64,000 nt of DNA from Agapetus fuscipes (lineage: Eukaryota; Arthropoda; Insecta; Trichoptera; Glossosomatidae), in contig OX637342.1 of NCBI GenBank assembly GCA_951799405.1, positions 18,957,298 to 19,021,297 on the forward strand. Reading direction: 5' to 3'. Of the stretch, positions 20,720 to 31,679 are shown piece by piece. Position numbers and translations under genes: made by a program. Within the stretch, counting starts at the first letter, position 1; every line of letters starts with the position of its first letter. Under the pieces are notes generated by a model. That model saw only the letters and a list, made by a program, of their open reading frames with translations. It did not search any database and was not told the origin of the DNA.

Positions 20720-20905
20720 ACTCCGAACGTGAATTGGCATGCACAAAATTGTTACGTCACACGGCCGGGTTGCTGGGGAAAATGCACCCAAAGATTTTGA
20801 TATTGGTTGCTTAGGACGATGTTCCATAAAGTATGACGTTTGGCCGCCGCGAAAAAATATCAGAGGTCAAACTTGTGCGAGTCCATTCGCAAAAACGGTA
20901 GGTAA
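20720..20905. repeat. Dispersed repeat (rGTTGCTrGGGAAAA family)
   Basis: Characterised by GGCCGGGTTGCTGGGGAAAA, GGTTGCTTAGGAC and a GAGTCCATTCG end. Related stretches are at 21465-21630, 40650-40790, 56745-56930 and 58165-58310. No coding. Probably an old non-autonomous DNA element whose termini could not be fixed. Between 20146 and 20720 nothing else was recognised. Confidence 0.45.
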
Positions 20906-21099
20906 GTAGTTATTAAATATTTTTCAGGCAGTTTGAGTAACGACCATTGTATCGACTTTCCAAATGTTTGAGTATGGCAACTTTAATCTATAATCTATAA
21001 TGGCGAAAGAAAAATTTGAATTTGGAACAAATAAATAATATGGAATAAATTGGAATTTGTTTTTGTTTGTACCTAAATGGATATTTTGTATTTGGATAT

Positions 21100-21402
21100 T
21101 ATTATTTAATGATGTATAAAATGTAATTTGTCGTGTGTGTGTGTTCCTTGACTTATAGGTTGGTATGCGGCTGACCACCCATGCTGTAAAAATGGTTCAC
21201 TTTGCCAATGTCACCCCTGTCTCAGGGAAGGACGGCAAGAGTTGCAGGGTGTATGTCCATTTGAGATTTGGTTTTTATGTTGTAGGTTCACATGAGGCAT
21301 GTGCAAGCGCGAACTTGTACGTGTCTGGTTGTGAGAATGCATGTAATGTGAATCTCCAATGTAACATATCCTTGCAACTTAGATTAGATTAGATTAGATT
21401 AG
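21100..21402 (+). mobile_element. RTE-like 3' copy, near twin of 7298-7552
   Basis: Begins in the untranslated region (ATAAAATGTAATTTGTCGTG, then GTGTGTGTGTTCCTTGACTTA) and ends in GATTA repeats at 21402. The stretch from the GGCTGACCACCC motif to the tail appears to match the minus-strand copy at 7298-7552 base for base. Confidence 0.85.
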
Positions 21403-21464
21403 AACAATTTTTGTATTTCCCGCTGAAAAGTTGACTAACACAAAATTCGAAGGATACTCCAAAT

Positions 21465-21630
21465 TAAGGGATTTTTTTAATGAGATCCGCACGTGAATTA
21501 AGATAAAAAAATATTTTGTTATTCGTTGCTATGGCCGGCAGTTCTATATTAAAGACTTTCGCTCGCCAAGAAAAAAAGTTCCATATTCAAAAATGTTCCG
21601 AGTCCATTCATAAAAGTCTTAATTTTTTTC
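21465..21630. repeat. Diverged copy of the dispersed GTTGCTrTGG-type repeat
   Basis: Shares CGTGAATTAAG.., CGTTGCTATGGCCGGC and GAGTCCATTCATAAAAGTC with 20720-20905. Confidence 0.4.
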
Positions 21631-21714
21631 AATTTCTAAGCAGCAATATTTATTAGGTACTTTAATGATTAAAAATGATGAATTAACAATATGGGAAACG
21701 AAATGGAAATATGG

Positions 21715-22172
21715 GAAGGTTATGACTCTGGATGAAATGAAAGAAGTGTGCAAGGACAGGAAGAAGTGGCGGCTAATCTGCAATGGTGATTTCTAATGTT
21801 GGTGTATTAATTTGCTACATTTTTTGCATAAGAAAATTTCTGACTTTTTTTGTATAGATTTCTTTGTAAGGTTTTGTTCTTTTATATATTTAAATGTAAT
21901 TTTTTATTCATATTCCTTGACTTATAGGTTGGTATGAGGCTGACCACCCATACTGTAAAAAATGGTTCACTTTGCCAATGTTACCTCTGTTTCAGGGAAG
22001 GTCGGCAAAAGTTGTGGGGCTTATGTTCATTTGAGGTTTGGATTTTATTTGTAAGTACACATTCAGCATTTGTAAGCGCGAACTACACTTGTTGGTTTGT
22101 GGGCTTACATCTGAGAGCTTTAAATGAATATATCCTTGCAACTTAGATTATAGATTATAGATTATATATATA
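21715..22172 (+). mobile_element. RTE-like copy, subfamily with TATAGAT tail
   Basis: Starts inside the RT C-terminus (GGTTATGACTCTGGATGAAATG.. [19 protein letters not shown] codons). It continues through the untranslated part and the GGTTGGTATGAGG motif and ends with TATAGATTATAGATTATA. The distal part closely resembles 23587-24365 and 25936-26192. 22173-22475 holds nothing recognised. Confidence 0.8.
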
Positions 22173-22479
22173 TAAATAATATTAAATAATAAAAATATTC
22201 ACTCACTGTCATGCGTAGAATGTGTTTTATATTCTGGAGAGCAGGAAGCATGCTGGATGAAAATTATCATTAAAAATAATATGGCAACGCGCGGGACTCT
22301 CTGAAAAGATAATAATAATAAATATACTTTCAGTAGACGTAGTAGGTAGGTACCTACTATAATTGCAATATACAAGTTCTTCTAAACTACGGACGCTGCA
22401 CATTTTCCGTCACCTATGTGTTGTGTTGATTTTTGTTCTTGGTTGGGCTCCGCTTCACATTAAAAAAATAAAAATTTCA

Positions 22480-22857
22480 TTAGGCTGATTTATTTGGTGA
22501 GCGCTGTTTTTGTGTGTATCACACCTCAAGAGCCCTCTGCGAGCTTGGTCGTCGCTGTAGAAAGCGCCAATTCTCAAGCAAGATCCAGTTGTTGGAAGGT
22601 TGGATGGACCTTTTAAGGCGTGTTATAAAGCTAAATCTACCATTTTTGTTTCTTACACTTTATGGTCTTAGCAAAATAGTTACAGTAATGAAAAAAATCA
22701 AGATGACCGGTCTTTGGTAAAGGTTTGTGAATTTTTCAACCCAGCGAAGAGCAATTTGAAAATATAAATGGTATATTTTTTGTGCTCCGTCGGGATTCGA
22801 GCCCACGACCTTCCAGTTACGAGTCCGAAGTGTTACCACCTGGACTACGGACCGGTC
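22480..22857 (-). mobile_element. 5S/tRNA SINE (family A), head-truncated, with internal insertion
   Basis: Minus-strand body and tRNA-like unit (TGGGATTCGAGCCC-type B box in reverse, GGACTACGGACCGG). An 85-bp unrelated insertion splits it near 22617-22702. The 5S-like head is lacking. It abuts a family C SINE. Confidence 0.7.
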
Positions 22858-23166
22858 ACATATAGTGTAACAGCTTGCCGCGTTATCCCCGAAGGGTTTC
22901 TGCATGTGGCGAGTGGAAACTATTTATTTTTACAGGTAAGGGGGGCGGCCTTACGCCAACCACTTCAGTTGAAGTGGGGGTTTCCCAGCTCCCGAGGGGA
23001 CTGGTACTCACTTCTTGTGAAGGCTGAGTAAACCTTGCCGGCATTTTATTTTGGGGTTTGAAATAAACACCGAAACGGGAAATCATTTCTGACACCCTTG
23101 GTGGGATTCGAACCCGGGGCTCATGGCATGGTTTGCAAGCACTCTACCAACTGAGCTATCGACCGG
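22858..23166 (-). mobile_element. tRNA-headed SINE (family C), full-looking copy
   Basis: On the minus strand it starts with a tRNA-like head: GATAGCTCAGTTGGTAGAG (A box) and GGGTTCGAATCCCACC (B box). Its body contains CGTTTCGGTGTTTATTTC and GGCTGAGTAAACCTTGCC in reverse. It ends GTTACACTATATGTG. Other copies are at 29325-29640, 34590-34905, 39615-39900 and 52966-53211. Confidence 0.8.
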
Positions 23167-23310
23167 ACTAATATCGGTAATATTTGTATGAAGACCTGTT
23201 AATCCAAGATGGCCGCAAGTGAACAGGTGATTGGTCTTCATACAAATATTACCGATATTCGGTAGGTAAGAATTACCGTGGTGATGAGACTTCCACCCTG
23301 GTTAGGTACC
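23167..23310. repeat. Foldback element (left arm partly lost)
   Basis: ATATCGGTAATATTTGTATG and its inverted copy CATACAAATATTACCGATAT enclose a spacer with AAGATGGCCGCAAGTGAA. The right arm continues to GATGAGACTTCCA. The complete form is at 53333-53507. 23311-23586 holds nothing recognised. Confidence 0.7.
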
Positions 23311-23586
23311 TACATGGAAATGTGAAATTTTCCCATTAACAAAAAAACAACTTGTTTGTCTCTCCGGAATTTGTGCCAGCTCCATCCCAATAAGGGTTTT
23401 CCGTTCATAGTAATAGGAAATTTCAGATGAAGAAGAAAAACAAAAAACTTCTTTTTCTTCTAATGACTGCCTAAAAACGTTCAGAGTTTTTCTTATTTTT
23501 GTCTAAACAGGATCACAATTTTTTATGTGATATTATAAGTGTTTTTGGCACTTTTTGAAATTAAATCAATTTTTAATATCATTTCT

Positions 23587-24365
23587 ATAATCTATAATCT
23601 AAGTTGCAAGGATATATTCATTTAAAGCTCTCAGATGTAGGTATGCCCACAAACCAACAAGTGTAGTTCGCGCTTACAAATGCTGAATGTGTACTTACAA
23701 ATAAAATCCAAACCTCAAATGAACATAAGCCCCACAACTTTTGCCGACCTTCCCTGAAACAGGGGTGACATTGGCAAAGTGAACCATTTTTTACAGTATG
23801 GGTGGTCAGCCTCATACCAACCTATAAGTCAAGGAATATGAATAATAAATTACATTTAAATATAAAAAAGAACAAAACCTTACAAAGAAATCTATACAAA
23901 AAAAGTCAAAAATTTCCTATGCAAAAAATGTAGCAAATTAATACACCAACATTAGAAATCAACATTGCAGATTAGCCGCCACTTCTTCCTGTCCTTGCAT
24001 ACTTCTTTCATTTCATCCAGAGTCATAACCTTTTTCATACAAGTCCTCCTTTTATTATGACTCTGGATATCCCATTCATTCGCTATTTCAGAGATTTGAT
24101 CCTTCCATACTTTTCTCGGTCTTCCTCTTCCACGACATCCATCTATTCTAGCAACATATACTTTCTTCGTCAATCTTTCATCACTCATTCTCTCCAAATG
24201 CCCGAACCATCTTAACATACTTCTTTTAAGCTTCACTTTCACACTTTCCTTTAACCACATTCTTCTCTTACAAAATCATTCCTCACCCTGTCACTTCGTT
24301 TTTTCCCAATCATACTTCTTAGATAGTCCATTTCTACTGTATGGACTTTACTAATTTCGTTTCTT
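23587..24365 (-). mobile_element. RTE-like copy with RT C-terminal region
   Basis: Minus strand. The tail TATAATCTATAATCTAAG is at the left and the coding part at the right (24260-23952, about 102 codons). Motifs are RWFGHLERMSDERLTKKVYV, RGRGRPRKVWKDQI and KKWRLICN. Homology continues upstream to about 24365 (VEMDYLRSMIGKKRSDRVRND-type), with the frame broken near 24258. Inverted relative to its sister at 21715-22172. Confidence 0.82.
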
Positions 24366-24429
24366 TAAAAAAAAAATGCAATCATTACCTACTTGCTTAC
24401 ATGTTGGTGCAAAAGAAATTTGTATTTTT

Positions 24430-25670
24430 TACTTTCTTGCTATAGCCGAAGGCTATAAAGAAAGTTATGATTTGGTGTAAAAAAAAAATTTCGAGGTTTT
24501 CACGGAAATGAGTTGTCCTGGTGCAGGACATGCCAAAAAACACTATCTTTCAAAAACGTCCGTCTGTATGTATGTATGTATGTATGTATGTATGTATGTA
24601 TGTATGTATGTATGTATGTGTGTGTGTCACTTTCCAAAGTATAAGACCTAGAGATACCAAATTTTGGCTACATCAACTTTTTTGGACATGTATTAAGTAT
24701 GAATAACATGGCATTACACCAACTTGAAAATTCAAGATGGCTGCCATACAAAAAAAACATAAAATTGCACTTTTCTCAAAAACGGCTCCAAGAATTTTTT
24801 TTAAATTTTCAGAGTTGCCATTTATTAGTTTTTAACTTAATAAATTAGTTATGGCAATACTCTTACTAATCTGTGTCTATGGGCTGCCATATGAAAAAAA
24901 CAAACGATTGTGATTTTCTCGACAGTTAAGGGGTCAACAAAAATATAATGTTCTACAATATTACGGACAACATAAATTTCTACAAATTTACAAAAAAAAT
25001 TTTTTGAAAAAATAAATATAAAGCACCGTTTACACGACCTGAAATTTTAAATCGAAAATATTACAAAAACCTATTAAAATGCAAGATATTTGAATTTGTT
25101 TTAGATTTGATAGAAAGAACAAGCTTATCACTTTAATTCGTAATCATTTTTTTTTTACTTTTTTGAAAATTCAAGATGGCTTCCGAAGAGCTGAAAATTT
25201 AAAATGCGATTTTCTCAAAAACGGCTCCGACGATTTTTCTGAAATTTTTTGTGAATCCATTTATATAATAGTGCTATCTAATAATTATAATCATTTCTTC
25301 ATCATAATCTCGATTTAGGGAGTTGCCATATAAAAGAAAAAAATAATGGAAAAATTCTCGGCAGTTAGAGGGTTAATAAAAAAATAATGTAGTACAAATG
25401 TAAAATAATAATAATAACCTATATATTGCCATCATTATTTTTTCCAAAAAGTGAATCAAAAGTATAGCCGCCATACAGAGTGAAAATTTTCCATACAAAA
25501 TGTATTAGCAATTTTCTTGGTAGTCAAAGGGTTAAAAATAGATAAATGGCTGCGATTCTTAAAATTTTATAAATACCAATAATAATCAGTCGTTACTTTT
25601 TCAAAATATAACTAAAAAGTTTACCCACCATACAAAGTACTAGTTTGCATACAAAAGGGTTCAATGACCA
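24430..25670. repeat. Low-complexity, repeat-like AT-rich region with a TATG microsatellite
   Basis: Contains about 13 copies of TATG (24566-24620) preceded by GAGTTGTCCTGGTGCAGGAC. A series of loosely repeated phrases follows (CAAGATGGCTGCCATAC, TTTTCTCAAAAACGGCTCC twice, at about 24770 and 25210). It looks like a decayed repeat with internal duplications. No coding was recognised. Confidence 0.45.
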
Positions 25671-25674
25671 TCTA

Positions 25675-25880
25675 TAATAATCTAGAATATAAGTTGCAAT
25701 GAAATATAAACATTCAAAACTAATATGAAATGCATGCCCACAAACAGGTATGTGTAAGTTCGCGCTAACGAATGCTGAATTTGTACTTACAAATTAAACA
25801 TAAAACTTGCAACTCTTGCCGACCTTCCTTGAAACAGGGGTGACATTGACAAAGTGAATTATTTTTTACACTTTGGGAGG
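25675..25880 (-). mobile_element. RTE-like 3' copy, diverged
   Basis: CTAGAATATAAGTTGC tail, GGTATGTGTAAGTTCGCG, CTTGAAACAGGGGTGACATTG, ending near TTTTTTACACTTTGGG. The first bases of the usual unit are missing. Confidence 0.65.
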
Positions 25881-25884
25881 ACTG

Positions 25885-26790
25885 AGAAATGCGAGAAAAT
25901 TGAGATAAAGACTGAATGAAAAAAGAGTGGAGGTCTATAATAATCTATAATCTATAATCTAAGTTGCAAGGATATATTCATTTAAAGCTCTCAGATGTAT
26001 GCCCACAAACCAACAAGTGTAGTTCGCGCTTACAAATGCTGAAAGTGTACTTACAAATAAAATCCAAACCTCAAATGAACATAAGCCCCACAACTTTTGC
26101 CGACCTTCCCTGAAACAGGGGTGACATTGGCAAAGTGAACCATTTTTTACAGTATGGGTGGTCAGCCTCATACCAACCTATAAGTCAAGGAATGGAGGTC
26201 GTGAAAGAATTTGATTATCTGGGAAGCAAATTTGAGTCGAATGCGAAATTGACGAAATAATTGGAAAAGCGCGCTAGTAGAGGAAGAAGTGTAATGGAAA
26301 CGATTGGAAGAATTGCAAGAAATAGGAAACTTACGAAGAATATGAGATCGGCGGTCCACAATGGCATATTGGTTGGTGGAAGTGAGGCTTAATGAATGTG
26401 AGCTGAGTAAAGTATGTAAGTACGGTTGAAATGGCTTACCTGAGAGCAATGGCTGGAAAGACACTGAGTGATAGAGTACGTAATGCTTGAGTGATGAACG
26501 AGTGTGGTATAAAAGAGAATATGAGAATGAAAGTACAAAAAAGTACGATGAGATGGTTCAGACATCTTGAAAGAAAGGATGATGAACAACTAACGAAGAA
26601 AGTGTACAAAGGAAATGTCAGAGGAAAGCGCAGAAGGGGAAGGCTGAGGAAAGAATGGTTAGACCAAATAGGTGAGATTGCGAAATAATGGATTCTGCAG
26701 AGTGAGAATAAGAGAAGAGTATGTATGAAAAAGGTGATGACAGCAAAAAGTGGAGGCGCATCTGCGGAGGTACCGGCCACCCCTAATGAA
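25885..26790 (+). pseudogene. Decayed RT C-terminal half of a related RTE-type element
   Basis: In broken plus-strand frames it reads EFDYLGSKF, a RASRGRSVMETIGRIARN-like stretch, KVYKGNVRGKRRRGRLRKEW and finally KWRRICGGTGHP. These belong to the thumb/C-terminal region of RTE-type reverse transcriptases. Several stops and shifts. Interrupted at 25936-26192 by a minus-strand unit. Microsatellite AGTAC repeats at 26803-26820 follow, then a 40-bp RTE head fragment to about 26857. Confidence 0.65.
25936..26192 (-). mobile_element. Sharply bounded 257-bp RTE-derived unit with 8-bp duplication
   Basis: Flanked by TGGAGGTC on both sides (25928-25935 and 26193-26200). On its own strand it begins TTCCTTGACTTATAGG, within two bases of where the unit at 7298-7552 begins. 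It ends in TATAGATT repeats. Inserted into the RT remnant above, whose reading is restored if it is ignored. Confidence 0.88.
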
Positions 26791-26859
26791 ACGGTGGCAG
26801 GATACAGTACAGTACAGTACTGAGGTCAGCTTCATACCAACCTATGAGTCGAGGATCTT

Positions 26860-27688
26860 TCTTGTGTAATTGGTACTTTTTCAAATAAATCAACAAAATA
26901 TTTATATTCATTTAAGTATTTATATGCCTATATCCATATTGTACGAGTATGCAGGTACACACCGCGGTGGAATAAAATTGATTTATTATTGATATATTAC
27001 ATTTTTATTGAAACGGCATAAGCTGGTAGATGATTCTAGCTTTACATACGTCATACAGTGGGTAAATTTTTGCAAGAAAGTCGAGTACAGATTTTGTGCA
27101 ATTTATTTCCTTTGGTTAATATTTTTTAGTTCCATCGGTTAATAAAGTATTTTAACAAAAAAAAAAGCTTCTGCAAAGTTACCTTCTTTTAATCCTATCC
27201 TTGTATACTATTATATCCATCTGTTCATACATATCCATCAACTTTTCAAATGTTTTCCTTTTTATGTTCACTCTGTAGGTACCTATATTCTTTCACATTT
27301 CATCTATCAGATACAGCTAAACTTTCAACCCTTTTTCACTGAAAATTGCCTGTGTATTTTGTTAGTCTTTCAAAATTTTCATTATTGTTATATTATAAAT
27401 CAAGATATAAAAATAATTTCCAGGAAAGTATGTAAGAAAATGTCTGATAACTTACCATTCTAATCATTGTAGTCAAATTCAAAGCAGAAATACTTGTAAA
27501 ACAACTCCTATACAAAAGCTGTGCGGTCTTCAGGTAAGTATGCAGTCCTATTTAGTATTGACAGATGACAAAACTACAGTTAACTGAGGAAAACTTTCTT
27601 TGAGCTCTTACTTAAGCTCTCTCCCACCCCTACAGGCTGAGCAAAAACAGTTGTCAGCTTCCATAACTAGTTCTAATGACTGCTAGAC
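26860..27688. other. Nothing recognised
   Basis: AT-rich, without recognised coding or repeats. Confidence 0.4.
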
Positions 27689-28753
27689 CAGAGGTTCTAC
27701 AAGTTTTTACCTGCGTGGACCCCTTAGCAATTTTCTTGCTTTCTGTAAACACCCAAAAAAAACTTGTTTTTTCTAAAATTCATCAAGACTAAATTTTCTC
27801 TTTTGAGTATTTGCCTCATTGCTCGCAGCCCTGATGGTATATTCTTTACCTCTGATGATCCTTTGCTATAAACCTACACCAAGCCATTTTCAAAGATCTT
27901 ACAAGTGAGAAAAGATTTCACTAAGGTGATTGATCCTTAGAGCAGATGATTATCCTCTGGCTTTCCTTCCTTCCCGACTTCTGACTATCACAAAACTCTC
28001 TAGATTATTTGAGGCTCTATGTCCTATTACATTTGATCAAAAACTTAAATTATTTATTTTGTTAATATGGGGTTTTTTTTTCACCCGTCAGGCCATCCCA
28101 ACTGTCAGGCTGGCACCTGTCAGGCTGTCTTCACACCGGTCAAAAACTAGAGGATTCGTCTTTGTCACACAGTTGACAGTCGATTGCTGCAAGAATGGCA
28201 CATGTGACCTCCTAGCCTCTAATGTTAACAATATTAAGCTCTTTAAAATACCTTAGAGAATGAACACTTCATTTGGTGGGATTTGTTTCCGTAAATAAAT
28301 GAGATCCATTCTCGTAGACCCCTATCTACATCTCACGGACCCCCAATTTCTTTTTTAAATTTCATAAACTTCCAGCACGGCACCTCCATGTCTCGCTGAG
28401 CTATGTTCTGTCGATAAGCCTTCAAAACAACCACTACGCTCTGCCCTCACTGCTGTCAACAAGGTCATGGTGCCCAATAGAGTGAATACATAAAATTTTG
28501 CAGACGGGAGCTTTGCGGTGGCCGGGCCATTAGCCTGGAACAATTTGCCTGTCGGTGTTCGCGCGAATCAGCCTACCACCACCTTCAGAAAGGAACTGAA
28601 GACACTGCTTTTTCCAGAAGCCATGGCACCCTTGAGATGGTCCTGGACCATTAAATGGCGCCACAGGAAAGAAATCATCCATCATCAATCAATCAATCCA
28701 GCATGTCCAAATGTATCTCTGGGGGTCACTATGGACCACTTTGGGAACCTCTG
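27689..28753. mobile_element. hAT-like element with CAGAGGTTC ends
   Basis: The left end is CAGAGGTTCTACAAG with GCGTGGACCCC close by. The right end is GGACCACTTTGGGAACCTCTG. Flanks TGCTAGAC and AGCTACAA agree at five of eight positions, so the duplication is weak or eroded. An RT remnant sits inside (28370-28640). Confidence 0.55.
28370..28640 (+). pseudogene. RT C-terminal remnant of a Jockey-superfamily element
   Basis: 28518-28625 reads AGPLAWNNLPVGVRANQ.. followed by TTFRKELKTLLF, the conserved end of CR1/Jockey-type ORF2 proteins. The bases before it carry a broken continuation. It differs from the element at 9706-14309. Confidence 0.6.
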
Positions 28754-28859
28754 AGCTACAAGAAACCATTGCACTCACACATTATAGATAATTGTACATC
28801 ACTAGCTCTTTTTAATCGCTGTTACAGAGAAAAAATAAATAAGTAAAACCTGTTGGCAA

Positions 28860-29759
28860 GATTGATTTAGATTTCCTTTATTCACTTGAAATCATCATGA
28901 GAAACATATTTTTTACATCATTAAAACAGGAACTTTGGAATATACTTAAATACTTGTAGTCAAGAAGTAGCAAGAATGGAATTTTATAATGTACATACAT
29001 ATCAAGGGCAGGTATCATAAACAGGTGTAAAAAAAAACGCAACTAAGCTACACATATAGTGTAACTTCTTGCCTGCGTTATCCCCGAAGGGGTCGAATGT
29101 GGCGATTCGGGACCTATTTATTTTTACGGGTAAGGGGGCCGGCCTCACACCAACCACTTTCAGTTGAAGTGTATATTGTACAAAATGCATTTAACTATGA
29201 AATGGACCGCAGATATTTGAATTAAGAATTTTTATATCAAGGGCAAACTTCACACTTTTATGGGACAACAGTCCTTAGCTACCTGTAACAAAATAATTGT
29301 TTCCCTTTTCCCTAGCAACCCTGTAAAAGTGTAACTTCTTGCTGCATTATCCCCGGAGGGTTTCACATGTGGCGACTGGCGAGTGGAGCGTATTTATTTT
29401 TACAGGTAAGGGGGCCAGGTTAACACCAACCACTTCAGTTGAAGTAGCGGTTTCTCAGATCCCAAGAGGGCTGGCACTTATTTCTTGTTGCTGAGTAAAC
29501 CTTGTTGGTATTTTATTTTGGGTTTTAAAATGAACACTGAAACAGAAAATCACTTCTGACATCTTCGGTGGGATTAGAACCCGAGCTCTCTGCATTTAAA
29601 GCAACCACTCTACCAACTGAGCTATCGACCAGACCCTATGACTTACACATTTATTTTGCAAATATTTGTTTAAGTCACTAAGTAATAGGTGATTGTAGAC
29701 ATTTCACTTATTCTTCACAAGTCTTAGTTTTGATTTGTCTGCATGAAAATAGGATAAAG
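28860..29759 (-). repeat. Family C SINE copies and 3' flank of the USPL1-like gene
   Basis: 29045-29165 is a partial family C SINE (minus) and 29325-29640 a fuller copy with tRNA-like head (GATAGCTCAGTTGGTAGAG near 29620 in reverse). 29275-29330 is a fragment of the dispersed CCTAGCAACC repeat. 28860-29040 and 29640-29759 hold nothing further recognised. Confidence 0.6.
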
Positions 29760-31325
29760 TTATTGTAAGGTGTCTCTGACGGTTGCTGAATCTGAATTAG
29801 GGTTGCCAACACTGATATCAACATTGTTCCACAATATTTTAAATGGTACAGAAGTGTTGCCGTCAGTTGGTATTTGAGAGTAATCAATGTGAATAGAATT
29901 GATCATTTGTGAAGCATCTGAAGCCGGCTGATCTTGATTTGCTTGATTATCACATTGCAGTGACGACAAAATTGAAAAATCACTTTTATTGGCAGATTTA
30001 GGTTTTAATTTCTTTAATTTGTTGATCAATTTTGGGTTTTTGATATTCGTTGTGGTTTTTACTTTTTGTTGACTTTGTTGACTTTGTTCAAGCATAATGT
30101 TTTTAAGAAACTTAAAATTGTCCATTGAATTTTTGAACGTGCTTTGAGCTGTCCGGCCATTTTCTTTTAATACGCAACTATCCTGCACAATAACTGCGTC
30201 GGGTAATTTTATTTCATCATCTTTAATGGCAGCATTTGTTTCATTATTTTTATTACCATCTTTTCTCACTAGTTGTGTTGAATTATGATGATTTGAAAAC
30301 AAAACTGGAGTAATTTGATGTTCCACAGACTTTTCACTGGAAGTTTTGTTATTGTGTAAAAATGAATTCTTTTCAGGAATATCTGGTTTTTCACTGACAA
30401 CACTGGAATCTTCTGACAATTTTTCAAATGTTTTTTCATGTATTGAGTTTTCAAATAAATTACAAGTAGCATCATTAATAGGGTCACTTTTCAAATCACT
30501 ATCTTTATTACATTCGGTATAAAAATTAAAATCTTCTTGCGCTGTATTTGAGACTGTTTCGTCTGGAAATGGGATATTTTTTTCTTCATCTAGCAACATA
30601 CTCAGGAGACCATCGACAAGAAAATTACTTTCATTTAAATTGACATTGGAATCATCTGTTTCAAAATTGGAATTCTTCAAAAGTCTGTCAATCTCATTGT
30701 CATCAAAGGCATCAATATTTGCAGTTAATGTCTCTTGGGATGGCAACTCGTTTTCACAAAGCTTTGCCAGTTCATTATTGATATTCAACTGTTCTCTATA
30801 AGACAGGTGATCCATCTTAACAAACACAAAATCATCGCAGCCAAACGGATAAGCACATTTTTCTTCGCTGCACAAGTACACGCCTTCTTCAAGATTTATT
30901 TCGTACATCATAATCCTGGATCTTTTCCCGCGTTGGGCACAAAGCGGGCAGTGAAGAAAAGGTGGAAGAGGTATCTGCAAGAACCAAAGTAAGCATTATT
31001 GACGCCAGTCATTCCCAAAGTCATTCTACATGAAACCTAAGGGGTTATTTCGAACGACAAGAAATCTATGAAAACCAATGATTAATAACATGAAAACAAT
31101 AGAAAAAGTGATCCCATGAGATGTACATGTCCCGGATTATTCCGGACGAATTAAATGGGCCTCAGATTTAAACGTTTAAAAGAGAGATCATAAGAGTTAT
31201 ACTGAATCAAAGGTGGCAATCTAGGGTTTTTTTTTATATCAAAAAGAGAAAGGTAAATAAAAATATACATATACATATAAAATATTTTGTTACGCTTTAC
31301 TTACTTGTGTTTTTATATTGTCCAT
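29760..31325 (-). CDS. Protein with USPL1-type N-terminal cysteine domain, no protease domain
   Basis: Exon 1 at 31325-31305 (MDNIKTQ, donor GTAAGT). Exon 2 at 30974-29760 (404 codons plus stop, acceptor TTCTTGCAG), phase 0, giving 411 residues. Residues 14-53 read LHCPLCAQRGKR.. and VYLCSEEKCAYPFGC, with C16, C19, C42 and C47 as a likely zinc site. This layout (CPxCxxxGK, INL-like strand, YLC, CxYPFG) is that of the N-terminus of USPL1, a SUMO isopeptidase of Cajal bodies. The rest is acidic and Ser/Asn-rich, with a Gln stretch (EQSQQSQQK) and a basic KLINKLKKLKPKSANK segment. No cysteine-protease domain is seen, so it may be an adaptor rather than an enzyme. The TTG-started frame from 30980 is not the true start. 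Divergent from SOD1. Confidence 0.65.
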
Positions 31326-31679
31326 TTTAGTATAATTATTCAATTGATTATCTTTTCTTATTTATTAATTGGTTGCAAATAACTTTTATAACCTATAACC
31401 AACGTTTCGCGTTCTCTGTCAACACAAGTTTTTATTTGACTATTCCCACTCAAAAGAAAAACGAGATGCTAGGTACACATATCCAAAATTAAACCACTTT
31501 TTAAGGAAAATCATTTGTGCGACTGGTATAACCAAGATAATCAAATCAATGTCACGAATGTCACCTATTACGAATCCGATCATACTTTGAACCGGTTTCA
31601 AGACGACTTGCGACTTGGAGAAATCAACGATTTCAGTTAATTTCTACAATTTTAAGGATAGGACGTGCTCAATTTAAAA
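31326..31679. promoter_or_regulatory. Presumed bidirectional promoter of the USPL1-like gene and SOD1
   Basis: The 354 bp between two divergent start codons must contain both 5' untranslated regions and promoters. No TATA box at a convincing distance from either start was seen. The call rests on arrangement alone. Confidence 0.5.

Noticed and set aside
23100..23166. Functional tRNA gene
   Set aside because: A- and B-box motifs are present but no full cloverleaf with paired acceptor stem could be drawn, and the sequence recurs as the head of a SINE family.
28070..28256. Open frame 27930-28256
   Set aside because: It lies inside a hAT-like element and has no recognised protein character.
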